A DNA stretch of 20,421 nucleotides from Gammaproteobacteria bacterium (GCA_012965075.1 DTSY01000151.1:1-20421), one strand, 5' to 3'; counted from the stretch's first letter, positions 1-7,320 are shown. Program-made: numbers and translations. The notes: a model not told the origin generated them from the sequence alone.

Positions 1-50
1 GCAACTAAAGGAAATTCTATATCCAGCATTTCACATATTCTTGAATTCAT
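1..50 (-). CDS. Nitronate monooxygenase family protein, 5' fragment
   Basis: Only the first 16 codons lie inside the window; the gene runs off the left edge. On the minus strand an ATG at 50-48 is preceded by GAGGT at 60-56, a good ribosome binding site. The residues read MNSRICEMLDIEFPLV. This closely matches the N-terminus of the neighbouring plus-strand NMO (NNRICETFGIEYPI), with 8 of 14 aligned positions identical, so I infer a divergently transcribed paralogue of the same flavin-dependent family. In this family the segment leads into the first beta strand of the TIM barrel, just before the FMN-binding Gly-rich loop. The remaining domains, including the active-site region, are not visible. 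The call rests on this short match alone. Confidence 0.6.
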   Translation of the reverse strand, partial: MNSRICEMLDIEFPLV

Positions 51-116
51 TTTTTACCTCGCTTTCTTGTGTAGTACCATGTATAAAAATGTTAATTAAT
101 TAAATAGAGAACTAGA

Positions 117-1235
117 GTGATAAAGAATAACAGAATTTGTGAAACTTTCGGAATTGAATATCCTATATTTTTAGCAGGTATGGGAGGAGCTTCTTGTCCT
201 AAATTAGCAGCGGCCGTATCAAATGCTGGAGGCTTAGGAATATTAGGGGCTGCTGCCTGTACTCCTAGTCAAATGAAGAGATGGATTCAGGAAACAAAGG
301 ACTTAACTGATAAACCTTTTGGGATAGATACTCTACTTCCCATGTCCGTTAGAAGTGGAGGTAATCTTAAACAAAACGATGGTAAGGATCCAGCAGATCT
401 TTTGGCAGAGTATCAGAAGATGGCGAAAGAGTTTATGAATGAACATGGTCTAAAAATGGTTCAGCATGACCGCCAGCCTGCTGAAGAAGATAATTTAGGT
501 TTTTTTACTAAAGAATTTTTTGAAGCACAAATGGAAGTAGTTATTGAAGAGAAAGTCCCAGTTTATGCTGCAGGACTAGGTAATCCAGCACCTTGGATGG
601 ATAGATTGAGAGCAAATGAGACTAAGGTCATGACGGTTGTAGGCGCTGTAAGGCACACTATAAAAGTTTCCTCAGCTAGAGTAGATGCAATAGTTGCTCA
701 GGGTCATGATGCGGGAGGACATAATTCACCTGTAGGGTCTATGGCACTGATTCCTCAAGTAGTTGATGCCGCTAATGGTATACCAGTTTTAGGAGCAGGT
801 GGAATTAGTGACGGCAGAGGGATTGCTGCTGCTTTTATGCTGGGTGCTGAAGGTGCATGGATAGGATCTGCCTTTTTAGCTTCAGAAGAAGCAGACATCT
901 TTGACCATCAAAAACAAGCAATAGTTGATTCAACAGAAGAGGGTACAGTCATTTCTAGGTCAGTTACTGGAAAGCCAGCAAGGATAATAAGAAGTGCTTG
1001 GACAGACTTTTGGGAAAGATCAAACTTGGATCCTCTTCCTATGCCATTCCAATCAGGAGTTGCAGGACCAGTGTTAGAGTCAGCCAATAAAGATCAAAGG
1101 CAAGATATAAACCCTGGTTTTGCAGGTCAAGGTATAGGTATGATCAAATCGGTTAGACCAGCCGAAGAAATCATGGCTGATTTAATTGAAGGAATGGAGC
1201 GTGCCCTTAAAGATTCTGCAAAATTGTACGATTAA
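117..1235 (+). CDS. Nitronate monooxygenase (2-nitropropane dioxygenase family)
   Basis: FMN-dependent TIM-barrel protein of 372 residues, a usual length for the NMO/2-nitropropane dioxygenase family, which oxidises alkyl nitronates such as propionate-3-nitronate with O2. Visible motifs: the N-terminal RICE..GIEYPI strand and GMGG loop (21-24), AGGLGILG (37-44), the family signature GHDAGGHN at 196-203 with conserved His, the phosphate-binding GAGGISDGRG (226-235) and GAEGAWIGSAF (243-253). Members of this family also include enoyl reductases and proteins of unknown substrate, so the nitronate specificity is a family label only. The start is GTG at 117; no ATG lies upstream in frame and the ribosome binding site is poor. 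It is transcribed away from a paralogue at 1-50. Probably cytoplasmic. Confidence 0.85.
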   Translation: MIKNNRICETFGIEYPIFLAGMGGASCPKLAAAVSNAGGLGILGAAACTPSQMKRWIQETKDLTDKPFGIDTLLPMSVRSGGNLKQNDGKDPADLLAEYQKMAKEFMNEHGLKMVQHDRQPAEEDNLGFFTKEFFEAQMEVVIEEKVPVYAAGLGNPAPWMDRLRANETKVMTVVGAVRHTIKVSSARVDAIVAQGHDAGGHNSPVGSMALIPQVVDAANGIPVLGAGGISDGRGIAAAFMLGAEGAWIGSAFLASEEADIFDHQKQAIVDSTEEGTVISRSVTGKPARIIRSAWTDFWERSNLDPLPMPFQSGVAGPVLESANKDQRQDINPGFAGQGIGMIKSVRPAEEIMADLIEGMERALKDSAKLYD

Positions 1236-1247
1236 TCTTTAAGTATT

Positions 1248-1358
1248 TTAGTGAATAGACTGTATATAAATAGAAAGAAAAATTAGGACAAGGATTACTA
1301 CAGCTATCCCAAAAAGGAATACTCCAAGAGTCGTAAGGGTTTTGTTATCTTCTTCCAT
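1248..1358 (-). CDS. Possible small single-pass membrane protein (36 aa)
   Basis: A short open frame fills most of the 160-base gap between two plus-strand genes, on the opposite strand. It starts at ATG 1358-1356 and stops with TAA at 1250-1248. The peptide begins with an acidic, charged head (MEEDNKTLTTLG), followed by an uninterrupted hydrophobic stretch from about residue 13 to 32 (VFLFGIAVVILVLIF then LSIYI) and a short tail QSIH. That architecture is the classical one for a small one-helix inner-membrane protein. An AGG lies 8 bases before the start, a weak ribosome binding site. I do not recognise a family. In AT-rich DNA a hydrophobic frame can arise by chance, so the call is tentative; its fit in the gap and its charge layout favour it. 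Confidence 0.4.
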   Translation of the reverse strand: MEEDNKTLTTLGVFLFGIAVVILVLIFLSIYIQSIH

Positions 1359-1363
1359 CTAAA

Positions 1364-1391
1364 TTGCCTAGTTAAAAAGTAGCATTATTAT
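1364..1391 (+). promoter_or_regulatory. Candidate promoter, MFS transporter gene
   Basis: TTGCCT (1364-1369), a 16-base spacer and TATTAT (1386-1391) resemble a sigma-70 promoter (4/6 and 5/6 matches). The predicted transcription start falls on or next to the ATG at 1397, which has no Shine-Dalgarno sequence, so the message could be leaderless. AT-rich sequence makes chance matches common. Confidence 0.3.
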
Positions 1392-1396
1392 TATTA

Positions 1397-2656
1397 ATGG
1401 AACCTACGTCAAAGAAATTAAATAAATCTGCATGGAGTTGGGCTCTTTATGATTGGGCCAACTCAGCTTTTGCTACAACTGTAATGGCGGGGTTTTTCCC
1501 CATCTTCTTTAAATCTTATTGGGCTTCAAATCTTTCTGATGCTGAAAGCACTTTTGCTATAGGATCGGTTAATTCACTAGTTGGATTGTTGATAGCTTTT
1601 AGTGCTCCTGTATTAGGTGCCTTGGCAGATGCTGGAGATTCTAAGAGAAAATTTTTATTTAGTTTTGCCTTTTTAGGCATTATTGCCACAGGATATTTAT
1701 TTTTTATTCCAGAAAGTTCTTGGAAATTAGCTGTAGTTTTCTATGGCATAGGCGTCATAGGTTTTTCTGGTGGCAATATCTTTTATGATTCTCTTTTGGT
1801 AACAGTTTCAAAAGAAAAAGAAAGAAATCGTGTTTCAGCCCTTGGTTTTTCTCTTGGTTATCTAGGGGGAGGCATTCTCTTTCTTCTTAATGTGGCCATG
1901 TTTCTTTATCCAAACTGGTTTGGTTTAGAAAATCAAATTGAAGCAGTGTTATGGTCATTTTTGTCAGTAGCTGTTTGGTGGTTAATATTTTCTCTACCAA
2001 TTTATCTAAATGTTAAGGAACCAGTACAAAACGCAAGTAAAAAGCAAATAAACACTGTCATAGCTGATGCCTTTGAAAATTTGTTAAACACAGCTAGGTC
2101 TATTAAAAAATTTAAAAGTGCGGTAATTTTTCTTTTGGCTTATTTTCTATACATGGATGGTGTGGATACCATAATAAGGATGGCCACCTCGTATGGGTCT
2201 GACATAGGCTTATCAGCTACCTCGATGATTCAGGCATTATTGCTCACCCAATTTATTGGTTTTCCTGCAACATTAGTTTTTGGCTATTATGCAGATAGAT
2301 TTGGTTATAAATATTCACTATCGTTTGCCATTATTGTTTATATATTTGTGGTGTTGTTTAGTTCGCAGATGGATACAGCTCTAGAGTTTTATATCGTTGC
2401 TTCAGTTATAGGGCTAGTCCAAGGGGGAGTTCAAGCCATCAGTAGATCTTTTTTTAGTACTTTAATACCCGAGAATAAAGCTGCTGAATTTTTTGGATTC
2501 TATAACTTCATAGGAAAGTCATCAGTTTTCTTAGGACCTTTTATGGTTTCAGGCATCGCTCTCATTACAGGAAGCCCTAGTTATGGAATACTAAGTTTGC
2601 TGATTCTATTTATCCCAGGGCTTATTCTTCTTTGGTTGGTCCCAGAAAAAAATTAG
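1397..2656 (+). CDS. UMF1/Atg22-type MFS transporter
   Basis: Integral membrane protein of 419 residues with about 12 hydrophobic segments. The N-terminal ALYDWANSAFATTV motif (residues 16-29) followed by a long hydrophobic helix is diagnostic of the UMF1 family of the major facilitator superfamily, related to the yeast vacuolar effluxer Atg22. Yeast Atg22 exports amino acids from the vacuole; bacterial members have no settled substrate. Other visible family features are ALADAGDSKRK (loop 2-3, the MFS motif-A position), the second-half loop YYADRFGYK, and VQGGVQAISRSFFS near residue 345. The start ATG is chosen because it precedes the motif by the usual distance. No ribosome binding site is visible. 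The last four bases overlap the tail of the convergent phosphodiesterase gene. It probably acts in the inner membrane; transport of amino acids or a small metabolite is inference. Confidence 0.85.
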   Translation: MEPTSKKLNKSAWSWALYDWANSAFATTVMAGFFPIFFKSYWASNLSDAESTFAIGSVNSLVGLLIAFSAPVLGALADAGDSKRKFLFSFAFLGIIATGYLFFIPESSWKLAVVFYGIGVIGFSGGNIFYDSLLVTVSKEKERNRVSALGFSLGYLGGGILFLLNVAMFLYPNWFGLENQIEAVLWSFLSVAVWWLIFSLPIYLNVKEPVQNASKKQINTVIADAFENLLNTARSIKKFKSAVIFLLAYFLYMDGVDTIIRMATSYGSDIGLSATSMIQALLLTQFIGFPATLVFGYYADRFGYKYSLSFAIIVYIFVVLFSSQMDTALEFYIVASVIGLVQGGVQAISRSFFSTLIPENKAAEFFGFYNFIGKSSVFLGPFMVSGIALITGSPSYGILSLLILFIPGLILLWLVPEKN

Positions 2657-3414
2657 ATTAGATTCTTCTTTTTCATGACCCTATATAAAACGCTCGGTCT
2701 GTCGGTCATGAGACCATCCACGCCAAGTTCAATCAATTTTTCCATTTCTGACTCTGTATCGATGGTCCAAACATGTACAAATTTATTTTTTTTATGAGCA
2801 TAATCAATAAACCTTCTTGTAACTATAGGTATACCCCATTGCGATGTCGGTACCTGTGCACAAAACCCATTAACCTGTGGGGAGGGCAGATTTATAGATT
2901 TTATTAATTGATAGACTACTTCTAATTGACTCATGGATGAACAACAGTCTGGTCCTGCTAACTTTCTAATTTTCTTTAATCTGGATGAAGAAAAAGAAGC
3001 TAAACATACTCTACTTATTGCTTTGTTTTCTTTAATAATTTCTACACCTTTCTCAATAGTGTTAAATGTTTTGAAGTCGATATTGAATCTAAGGTTAGGA
3101 AATGAAGTTAATAATTCATTTAATGAAGGTATTCTTCCACCCCCTACTAACTCAATCTGTTTAACTTCTTTATAAGTTAATTCCTTAATCTCTTTATTAA
3201 TGTCTGCCATTCTGCTTAAGTCGTGATCATGGAAAATTACAACCTCTCCATCTTTGGTGCCCTGAATATCTGTTTCCATGAACTTAAATCCCATATCAGC
3301 TGAATGCTGAAAAGCTTCTAAAGTATTTTCGGTAGCTTCTTCAGCCCCTCCTCTATGGATGAAGCCGAAAAACTGAAACCCTTCAAAAAAGGGATGTGTA
3401 TTATCTAAAATCAA
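2653..3414 (-). CDS. Glycerophosphodiester phosphodiesterase (GDPD family)
   Basis: Protein of 253 residues, the usual size of cytoplasmic GDPD/UgpQ-type enzymes, which hydrolyse deacylated phospholipid headgroup diesters to sn-glycerol 3-phosphate and an alcohol. Catalytic and metal-binding motifs are present in order: HRG (20-22), ENTLEAF (29-35), ETD (47-49), and FHDHD (61-65) containing the catalytic second His-Asp. The C-terminal VHVWTID...GVDGLMTDRPSVL is the typical last strand-helix region. There is no signal peptide, so it is probably cytosolic. The start appears to be TTG at 3414-3412: an in-frame TGA lies three codons upstream, and the first internal ATG (MGFKFME) would remove the catalytic HRG. 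It is divergent from an acyltransferase gene, which suggests a shared theme of glycerolipid turnover. Its end overlaps the transporter stop codon by four bases. Confidence 0.88.
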   Translation of the reverse strand: MILDNTHPFFEGFQFFGFIHRGGAEEATENTLEAFQHSADMGFKFMETDIQGTKDGEVVIFHDHDLSRMADINKEIKELTYKEVKQIELVGGGRIPSLNELLTSFPNLRFNIDFKTFNTIEKGVEIIKENKAISRVCLASFSSSRLKKIRKLAGPDCCSSMSQLEVVYQLIKSINLPSPQVNGFCAQVPTSQWGIPIVTRRFIDYAHKKNKFVHVWTIDTESEMEKLIELGVDGLMTDRPSVLYRVMKKKNLI

Positions 3415-3424
3415 GTTAATTCAT

Positions 3425-3453
3425 TTGACCAATTTTTTAGTTAACAATAATAT
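3425..3453 (+). promoter_or_regulatory. Candidate sigma-70-like promoter, acyltransferase gene
   Basis: In the 72-base divergent gap, TTGACC (3425-3430, 5/6 match) is followed by a 17-base spacer and TAATAT (3448-3453, 4/6). The start of transcription would be near 3460, leaving a leader of about 27 bases before the TTG start codon at 3487. Confidence 0.35.
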
Positions 3454-3486
3454 CAGCCTTCCAATAGTAGGGTTGAAAATAAAAAT

Positions 3487-4608
3487 TTGAATAATCTAGA
3501 AGAGAATTTTGATTCCATATCGCCTTATGCAGATGAAGAGGTTTCAGATGTCATGAAATCCTTGATCAATGATAAAAAATTTCACGACTCAATTTCTGCT
3601 CAAATATACCCTTCAATTTTTAAAATTATCCCAGGATTAAGTTCTTTTTTATTTAGAAAAACTTTCACAAAAAGTTTTGGTAACTCAAAAAGCATTGAAC
3701 AGTTCCAAAATAATTTGGCTCCTTTTGTGGAAGAGATGATTAAAAGAACAACAGATGGTTTCTCATATTCAGGTTCAGAAAATTTAAGTTCACTACCTAC
3801 CTTATATATATCTAATCACAGGGATATTGCTTTAGATTCATTGTTCTTGAACTTTGCAAGATTTGTAGAGGGCAAAAAAACAGTAAGAATCGCCATAGGA
3901 GACAATCTTCTAGACTCAGGCTTCTTTGAGAAATTAATGCGTTTAAATAAAAGTTTTGTAGTGCATCGGAATATCAAAGGAGCAAAAGAAACATTAATTA
4001 AGCTTGGTAATCTTTCAAGGTATATAAGTCATTCACTAACTGCAGATCAAGAAAGCATATGGATTGCTCAGTCAGAGGGGAGAGCAACTGACGGACATGA
4101 CTTTACTGACCCAGCAGTGCTTAAAATGCTCTATCTTGCTTCGAGAAAAACTCTAGGAATCAATGAGTGGGTAAAACAAGTCAATTTAACACCTGTTTCT
4201 ATCTCTTATGAATACGACCCTCTCGATATTACAAAAGCAATTGATTGGGAGGATGGCGAAGAGTTATCTTATGAAGAAAATAATCAAAGAGATTTGAGAG
4301 AGTTAGTTAAAGGAATTAAAGAACCTAAAGGCAGGGTTCACCTTCATATTGGAAAAAGTATTACTGAAAAAATTAATCAAATTGAGGATTTGGCCGAGGT
4401 AATAGATAGCGAAATTATTACAAATTACAAGTTGTGGCCTAGTAACTATATATCCGCTTACTCTTTAGACCTTACTAGCAAAACAGAGAATTTTGAAGGA
4501 AAAAAGAAATCATTTTTATTTAGATTTAAGTCCTTGGATACAACAACAAGAAAGAAAGTTTTAAGGATGTACTCGGCACCCTTTCAAAATCAAAAAAAAA
4601 GAGGCTAG
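3487..4608 (+). CDS. Glycerolipid-type acyltransferase (PlsC/PlsB superfamily)
   Basis: A 373-residue soluble or peripheral protein. The acyltransferase core begins at about residue 100. SNHRDIALDSLF (109-120) contains the catalytic His111 and is followed by IAIGDNLL (135-142), RLNKSFVVHRN (152-162), the substrate-binding-type EGRATDG (197-203) and PVSISYEYDP (about 235-245). This order matches 1-acyl-sn-glycerol-3-phosphate acyltransferase-like proteins that use NHRDIxLDS rather than the classical HxxxxD spacing. Such enzymes transfer an acyl chain to a glycerolipid or related alcohol; the exact acceptor is unknown. The start is TTG at 3487: no ATG, GTG or other TTG occurs in frame back to the TAA at 3448. 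AGGG at 3469-3472 is rather distant for a ribosome binding site. The stop codon lies inside the terminator hairpin that follows. Confidence 0.75.
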   Translation: MNNLEENFDSISPYADEEVSDVMKSLINDKKFHDSISAQIYPSIFKIIPGLSSFLFRKTFTKSFGNSKSIEQFQNNLAPFVEEMIKRTTDGFSYSGSENLSSLPTLYISNHRDIALDSLFLNFARFVEGKKTVRIAIGDNLLDSGFFEKLMRLNKSFVVHRNIKGAKETLIKLGNLSRYISHSLTADQESIWIAQSEGRATDGHDFTDPAVLKMLYLASRKTLGINEWVKQVNLTPVSISYEYDPLDITKAIDWEDGEELSYEENNQRDLRELVKGIKEPKGRVHLHIGKSITEKINQIEDLAEVIDSEIITNYKLWPSNYISAYSLDLTSKTENFEGKKKSFLFRFKSLDTTTRKKVLRMYSAPFQNQKKRG

Positions 4609-4629
4609 AAATTTATCTAACCTCTTTTT
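4592..4629. terminator. Bidirectional intrinsic terminator
   Basis: The arms AGAGGCTAGA (4600-4609) and TCTAACCTCT (4616-4625) form a 10-base stem with one mismatch and a 6-base loop. An A-run (4592-4600) lies on one side and a T-run (4625-4629) on the other, which can extend the stem. It therefore works on paper for both the plus-strand acyltransferase and the minus-strand TorF gene, which converge here. Confidence 0.8.
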
Positions 4630-4666
4630 ACTATTCTTAACTTATGTGAATAAATGCAATTGAAAA

Positions 4667-5287
4667 TTACATCGAAAATGTAATCACAAATGCATCTTCA
4701 TCAGCGCCACCGTCTGCAGCATCAAAATCGCTTAAGCCAATTCCAAAAGAAATTCCAGAAAACTCTTTTGGAAAATCAAAACTTACAAGGGTGTATTTGC
4801 CTACACCATCGTAATCACCATAAGTAACCCCAAGACCTGAATCTCCTAAGGCTACTGACCATTCTGTGTTATCAGGAGCTTGTTCGAGACCTTTAGAAAT
4901 AAGTACTCCTACCCACTTGTAAGCAACACCTACATAAATCTCTTCGAAATCTAATCCACCTTCAGCGGGGTAGTTATAACTAATATAACCAACATCAAAG
5001 CTTACACCTCTAGCAGATTCATCTGCATAACCAAAATAATAATCAAGCTCTGTATTGGTTTCACTGCCAAAATCTACGTTAGAGCCCCAGACGCCAACAT
5101 AAGCACCATGTTCAGAGGATGAAACATCAAAACCGCCTGACGCGGCTGGATCTTCACCAGTTTGGCTCATGCCTCTCCAAATATAATCATTAGAAAGAGC
5201 AAGGTTGAATTCTACATCTGCTGCGCTTAAAGACATGTAGCTTGTACTGATAAGTAATAAAACTGCAATTTTCTTAAATTTGATCAT
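4667..5287 (-). CDS. TorF family putative porin (outer-membrane beta-barrel)
   Basis: Protein of 206 residues with a clear signal peptide: a Lys-rich start (MIKFKK), a hydrophobic core, and cleavage predicted after LSAA near residue 23. The mature protein opens with NLALSNDYIWRGMSQTGEDPAASGGFDV, then YVGVWGSNVDFG, ELDYYFGYADE and VGYISYNYP. This is the characteristic pattern of the TorF/TIGR02001 family of small outer-membrane barrel proteins, found mostly in proteobacteria and often placed near transport genes. Alternating hydrophobic residues continue to the C-terminus, which ends in TFSM rather than the usual aromatic residue. Substrate and pore activity are unknown. The start is supported by AGGAGG at 5298-5293, five bases before the ATG. 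It is monocistronic as far as can be seen and ends at the shared terminator. Confidence 0.85.
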   Translation of the reverse strand: MIKFKKIAVLLLISTSYMSLSAADVEFNLALSNDYIWRGMSQTGEDPAASGGFDVSSSEHGAYVGVWGSNVDFGSETNTELDYYFGYADESARGVSFDVGYISYNYPAEGGLDFEEIYVGVAYKWVGVLISKGLEQAPDNTEWSVALGDSGLGVTYGDYDGVGKYTLVSFDFPKEFSGISFGIGLSDFDAADGGADEDAFVITFSM

Positions 5288-5292
5288 TTAAA

Positions 5293-5298
5293 CCTCCT
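5293..5298 (-). promoter_or_regulatory. Strong ribosome binding site of the TorF gene
   Basis: AGGAGG on the minus strand, five bases before the ATG at 5287. It is the only full-consensus Shine-Dalgarno sequence I found in the window, which suggests high translation of this outer-membrane protein; most other genes here have weak or no such site. Confidence 0.8.
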
Positions 5299-5505
5299 AT
5301 TAAAGTTAATAAACAAAAGTAAATAAAAACCTTCACTAATTAATATGCAAGATTAATGCCAATATTTTATAGTAATTTCTTTATTTTATGCTTTTAATTG
5401 GTGCACTTTTGACATAGCCAATAGTTTCTAGGTGCAAAATAATCTTCAAGAGTTTTTAAAGAATGCTTTATCGTGTAATATTCGCGTCCCTTTCATAAAA
5501 ATTTC

Positions 5506-5510
5506 AGGAG
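5506..5510 (+). promoter_or_regulatory. Ribosome binding site that sets the SDR start
   Basis: AGGAG lies five bases before the ATG at 5516. A longer frame opens at GTG 5432 but has no such site, and its extra 28 residues are not part of the SDR fold. The downstream start is therefore preferred. Confidence 0.8.
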
Positions 5511-5515
5511 AATCT

Positions 5516-6283
5516 ATGGATATTTCAGGCAAGGTTGCGCTAATAACTGGAGGAGCTTCAGGCTTGGGTCTGGCAACAGCTGAAAAACTCTTAGCGGCTG
5601 GATCTAAGATTATGTTAGTTGACCTCAATGAAGATAACGCCAAGAAGGCAGTAGAAAGCTTAGGAGATGGAACGGCATTTGCTATTGCTAATGTAACAGA
5701 TGAAGATTCAGTTACTGACTGCATTAAGGCAACTATAGAGCAATTCGGAGGCATACATATTGTTGTTAATTGTGCAGGAATCGGAAGTGCAAGTAAGACA
5801 GTAGGCAAAGATGGTGCTCATCCATTGCAATACTTCAAAACAGTAGTTGATATAAATCTAATAGGTACCTTCAATGTATTAAGGTTAGCCGCGGTTGAAA
5901 TGGGTAATAACGAACCTGGAAAAGATGGTGAATGTGGGGTAATAGTCAATACTGCGTCTGTAGCAGCTTTTGACGGACAGATAGGACAAGCAGGCTACAG
6001 CGCCAGTAAAGCTGGTGTGGTTGGAATGACTTTACCAATAGCAAGGGATTTAGCTCGGATGGGAATTAGGGTTAACACGATAGCCCCAGGCATATTCGAT
6101 ACTCCTATGATGGCCATGGCTTCCGATCAGGTTAGAGGCCCTCTCATTGAAATGACTCAATTTCCTAAAAGACTAGGATTACCTCAAGAATATGCTTCGC
6201 TGGTTAAACACATAGTAGAAAATACATTTTTAAATGGAGAGACTATACGTTTAGATGGTGGAATAAGGATGGCACCTAAATAA
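5516..6283 (+). CDS. 3-hydroxyacyl-CoA dehydrogenase type 2-like SDR
   Basis: Short-chain dehydrogenase/reductase of 255 residues, the normal length. The Rossmann motif TGGASGLG (11-18) and Asp36 at the end of beta-2 (MLVDLN) indicate NAD(H). NCAGIG lies at 85-90 and the catalytic set is Asn114, Ser148 (NTASVA), Tyr161 and Lys165 (YSASK). The segment around FDGQIGQAGYSASKAGVVGM, with IAPGIFDTPMM after it, is characteristic of human HSD17B10-type 3-hydroxyacyl-CoA dehydrogenases, which oxidise (S)-3-hydroxyacyl-CoA, including 2-methyl-3-hydroxybutyryl-CoA. The exact acyl chain is not determinable. The ATG at 5516 is favoured by its AGGAG. It is first in a tight plus-strand operon, with sohB starting 3 bases after its stop. 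Probably cytosolic. Confidence 0.85.
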   Translation: MDISGKVALITGGASGLGLATAEKLLAAGSKIMLVDLNEDNAKKAVESLGDGTAFAIANVTDEDSVTDCIKATIEQFGGIHIVVNCAGIGSASKTVGKDGAHPLQYFKTVVDINLIGTFNVLRLAAVEMGNNEPGKDGECGVIVNTASVAAFDGQIGQAGYSASKAGVVGMTLPIARDLARMGIRVNTIAPGIFDTPMMAMASDQVRGPLIEMTQFPKRLGLPQEYASLVKHIVENTFLNGETIRLDGGIRMAPK

Positions 6284-6286
6284 TTT

Positions 6287-7312
6287 ATGATAGATTTGTT
6301 AGTTTCTTACGGTTTCTTCTTATTAAAAGTTATTACTGTTTTATTAGTAATTCTTATTCCTATTCTCATGATTAGTAGCTCCACTAAACACAAGAAAGAA
6401 ACCGATAAAGGAAGGATTATAGTAAAGAATTTATCTGACAAATTAGAAGAAATAGGGGTGACACTAAAAAGTGCTGAAATGGACCCTAAGGCTTATAAGA
6501 GTTTTTTGAAGGAAAGAAATAAGAAAAAGAAGAAAGAATTAAAGGGTAAGTCTAAAGAAATAGTTTACGTATTAGATTTTAAAGGCGATATACAGGCAAG
6601 CGCTGTTGATAAACTTAAACAAGAAATCAATGCCATTATTGCTTCTCAGGTTAAATGCAAAGAAGTAGTTGTAAAAGTTGAGAGTGGCGGAGGTTCTGCT
6701 TATGCTTATGGACTTTGTGCTGCTGAACTTAAGAGACTCGTAGATAATAAAATTAAGCTTACAGTCTGTATAGACAAAATAGCAGCGAGCGGAGGTTATT
6801 TAATGTCTTGTGTTGCTACTAAGATAGTTGCAGCTCCTTGGGCTATAGTTGGGTCTATAGGGGTCATCGCTCAACTCCCTAATTTTCATAGGCTACTAAA
6901 AAAACTGGATATTGATATAGAAATGCATACAGCGGGAAAGTTTAAGAGAACCCTTACTACTCTTGGAAAAAATACCCAGCAAGGAAGGGAAAAATTTATC
7001 TCTGAGCTGGAAGATCTACATGTTGTGTTTAAAGATTTTGTTAAAGAAAACAGATCTAAAATTCAAGTTGCGAAGGTATCTACTGGAGAGGTCTGGCAGG
7101 GAGATAAAGCAAAAAAACTCGGCTTGATTGATGAAATAGGCACTTCAGATGATTACCTTTTGAAGTTAGCAAGTAAATTTAAGCTTCTAGAAATTCAATA
7201 TTTTGAAAAAAAACCTTTTACAGCAAGACTTGGTACTGCAGCTGAAGTTATAGTTGAAAAGGGCATATATAAAATACTAGATATATTCAACAAAGATAGA
7301 TTCATAACTTAA
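6287..7312 (+). CDS. sohB: Inner-membrane protease SohB (S49 family)
   Basis: Signal-peptide-peptidase-like serine protease of 341 residues. The N-terminus carries one hydrophobic anchor (about 7-30), then a basic linker with KKKKK, then the SohB N-terminal domain and the S49 protease domain. The Ser/Lys dyad is visible: Ser168 in AASGGYLMSC and Lys220 in AGKFKRTLT. VESGGGSAYAYG (131-142) is the conserved oxyanion-region loop. SohB is a periplasmically oriented inner-membrane protease first found in E. coli as a multicopy suppressor of htrA (degP) loss. The ATG lies 3 bases after the SDR stop with no good ribosome binding site, so translation is probably coupled to the upstream gene. Its placement among acyl-CoA enzymes looks positional rather than functional. 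Confidence 0.9.
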   Translation: MIDLLVSYGFFLLKVITVLLVILIPILMISSSTKHKKETDKGRIIVKNLSDKLEEIGVTLKSAEMDPKAYKSFLKERNKKKKKELKGKSKEIVYVLDFKGDIQASAVDKLKQEINAIIASQVKCKEVVVKVESGGGSAYAYGLCAAELKRLVDNKIKLTVCIDKIAASGGYLMSCVATKIVAAPWAIVGSIGVIAQLPNFHRLLKKLDIDIEMHTAGKFKRTLTTLGKNTQQGREKFISELEDLHVVFKDFVKENRSKIQVAKVSTGEVWQGDKAKKLGLIDEIGTSDDYLLKLASKFKLLEIQYFEKKPFTARLGTAAEVIVEKGIYKILDIFNKDRFIT

Positions 7313-7320
7313 GGAAGAAT

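Noticed and set aside
2933..3175. An 80-codon plus-strand frame inside the phosphodiesterase gene.
   Set aside because: It is antisense to a well-conserved enzyme with catalytic motifs and resembles no protein; it is a shadow frame.
5400..5436. TTGACA at 5409-5414 as a -35 box, and a direct repeat GGTGCA (5400-5405 and 5431-5436) before the SDR operon.
   Set aside because: No acceptable -10 hexamer lies at 15-19 bases from the TTGACA, and a six-base repeat is too short to support as an operator. The operon promoter remains unassigned.
5432..5515. N-terminal extension of the SDR from a GTG at 5432.
   Set aside because: The 28 extra residues do not belong to the SDR fold, the GTG has no ribosome binding site, and AGGAG marks the ATG at 5516.
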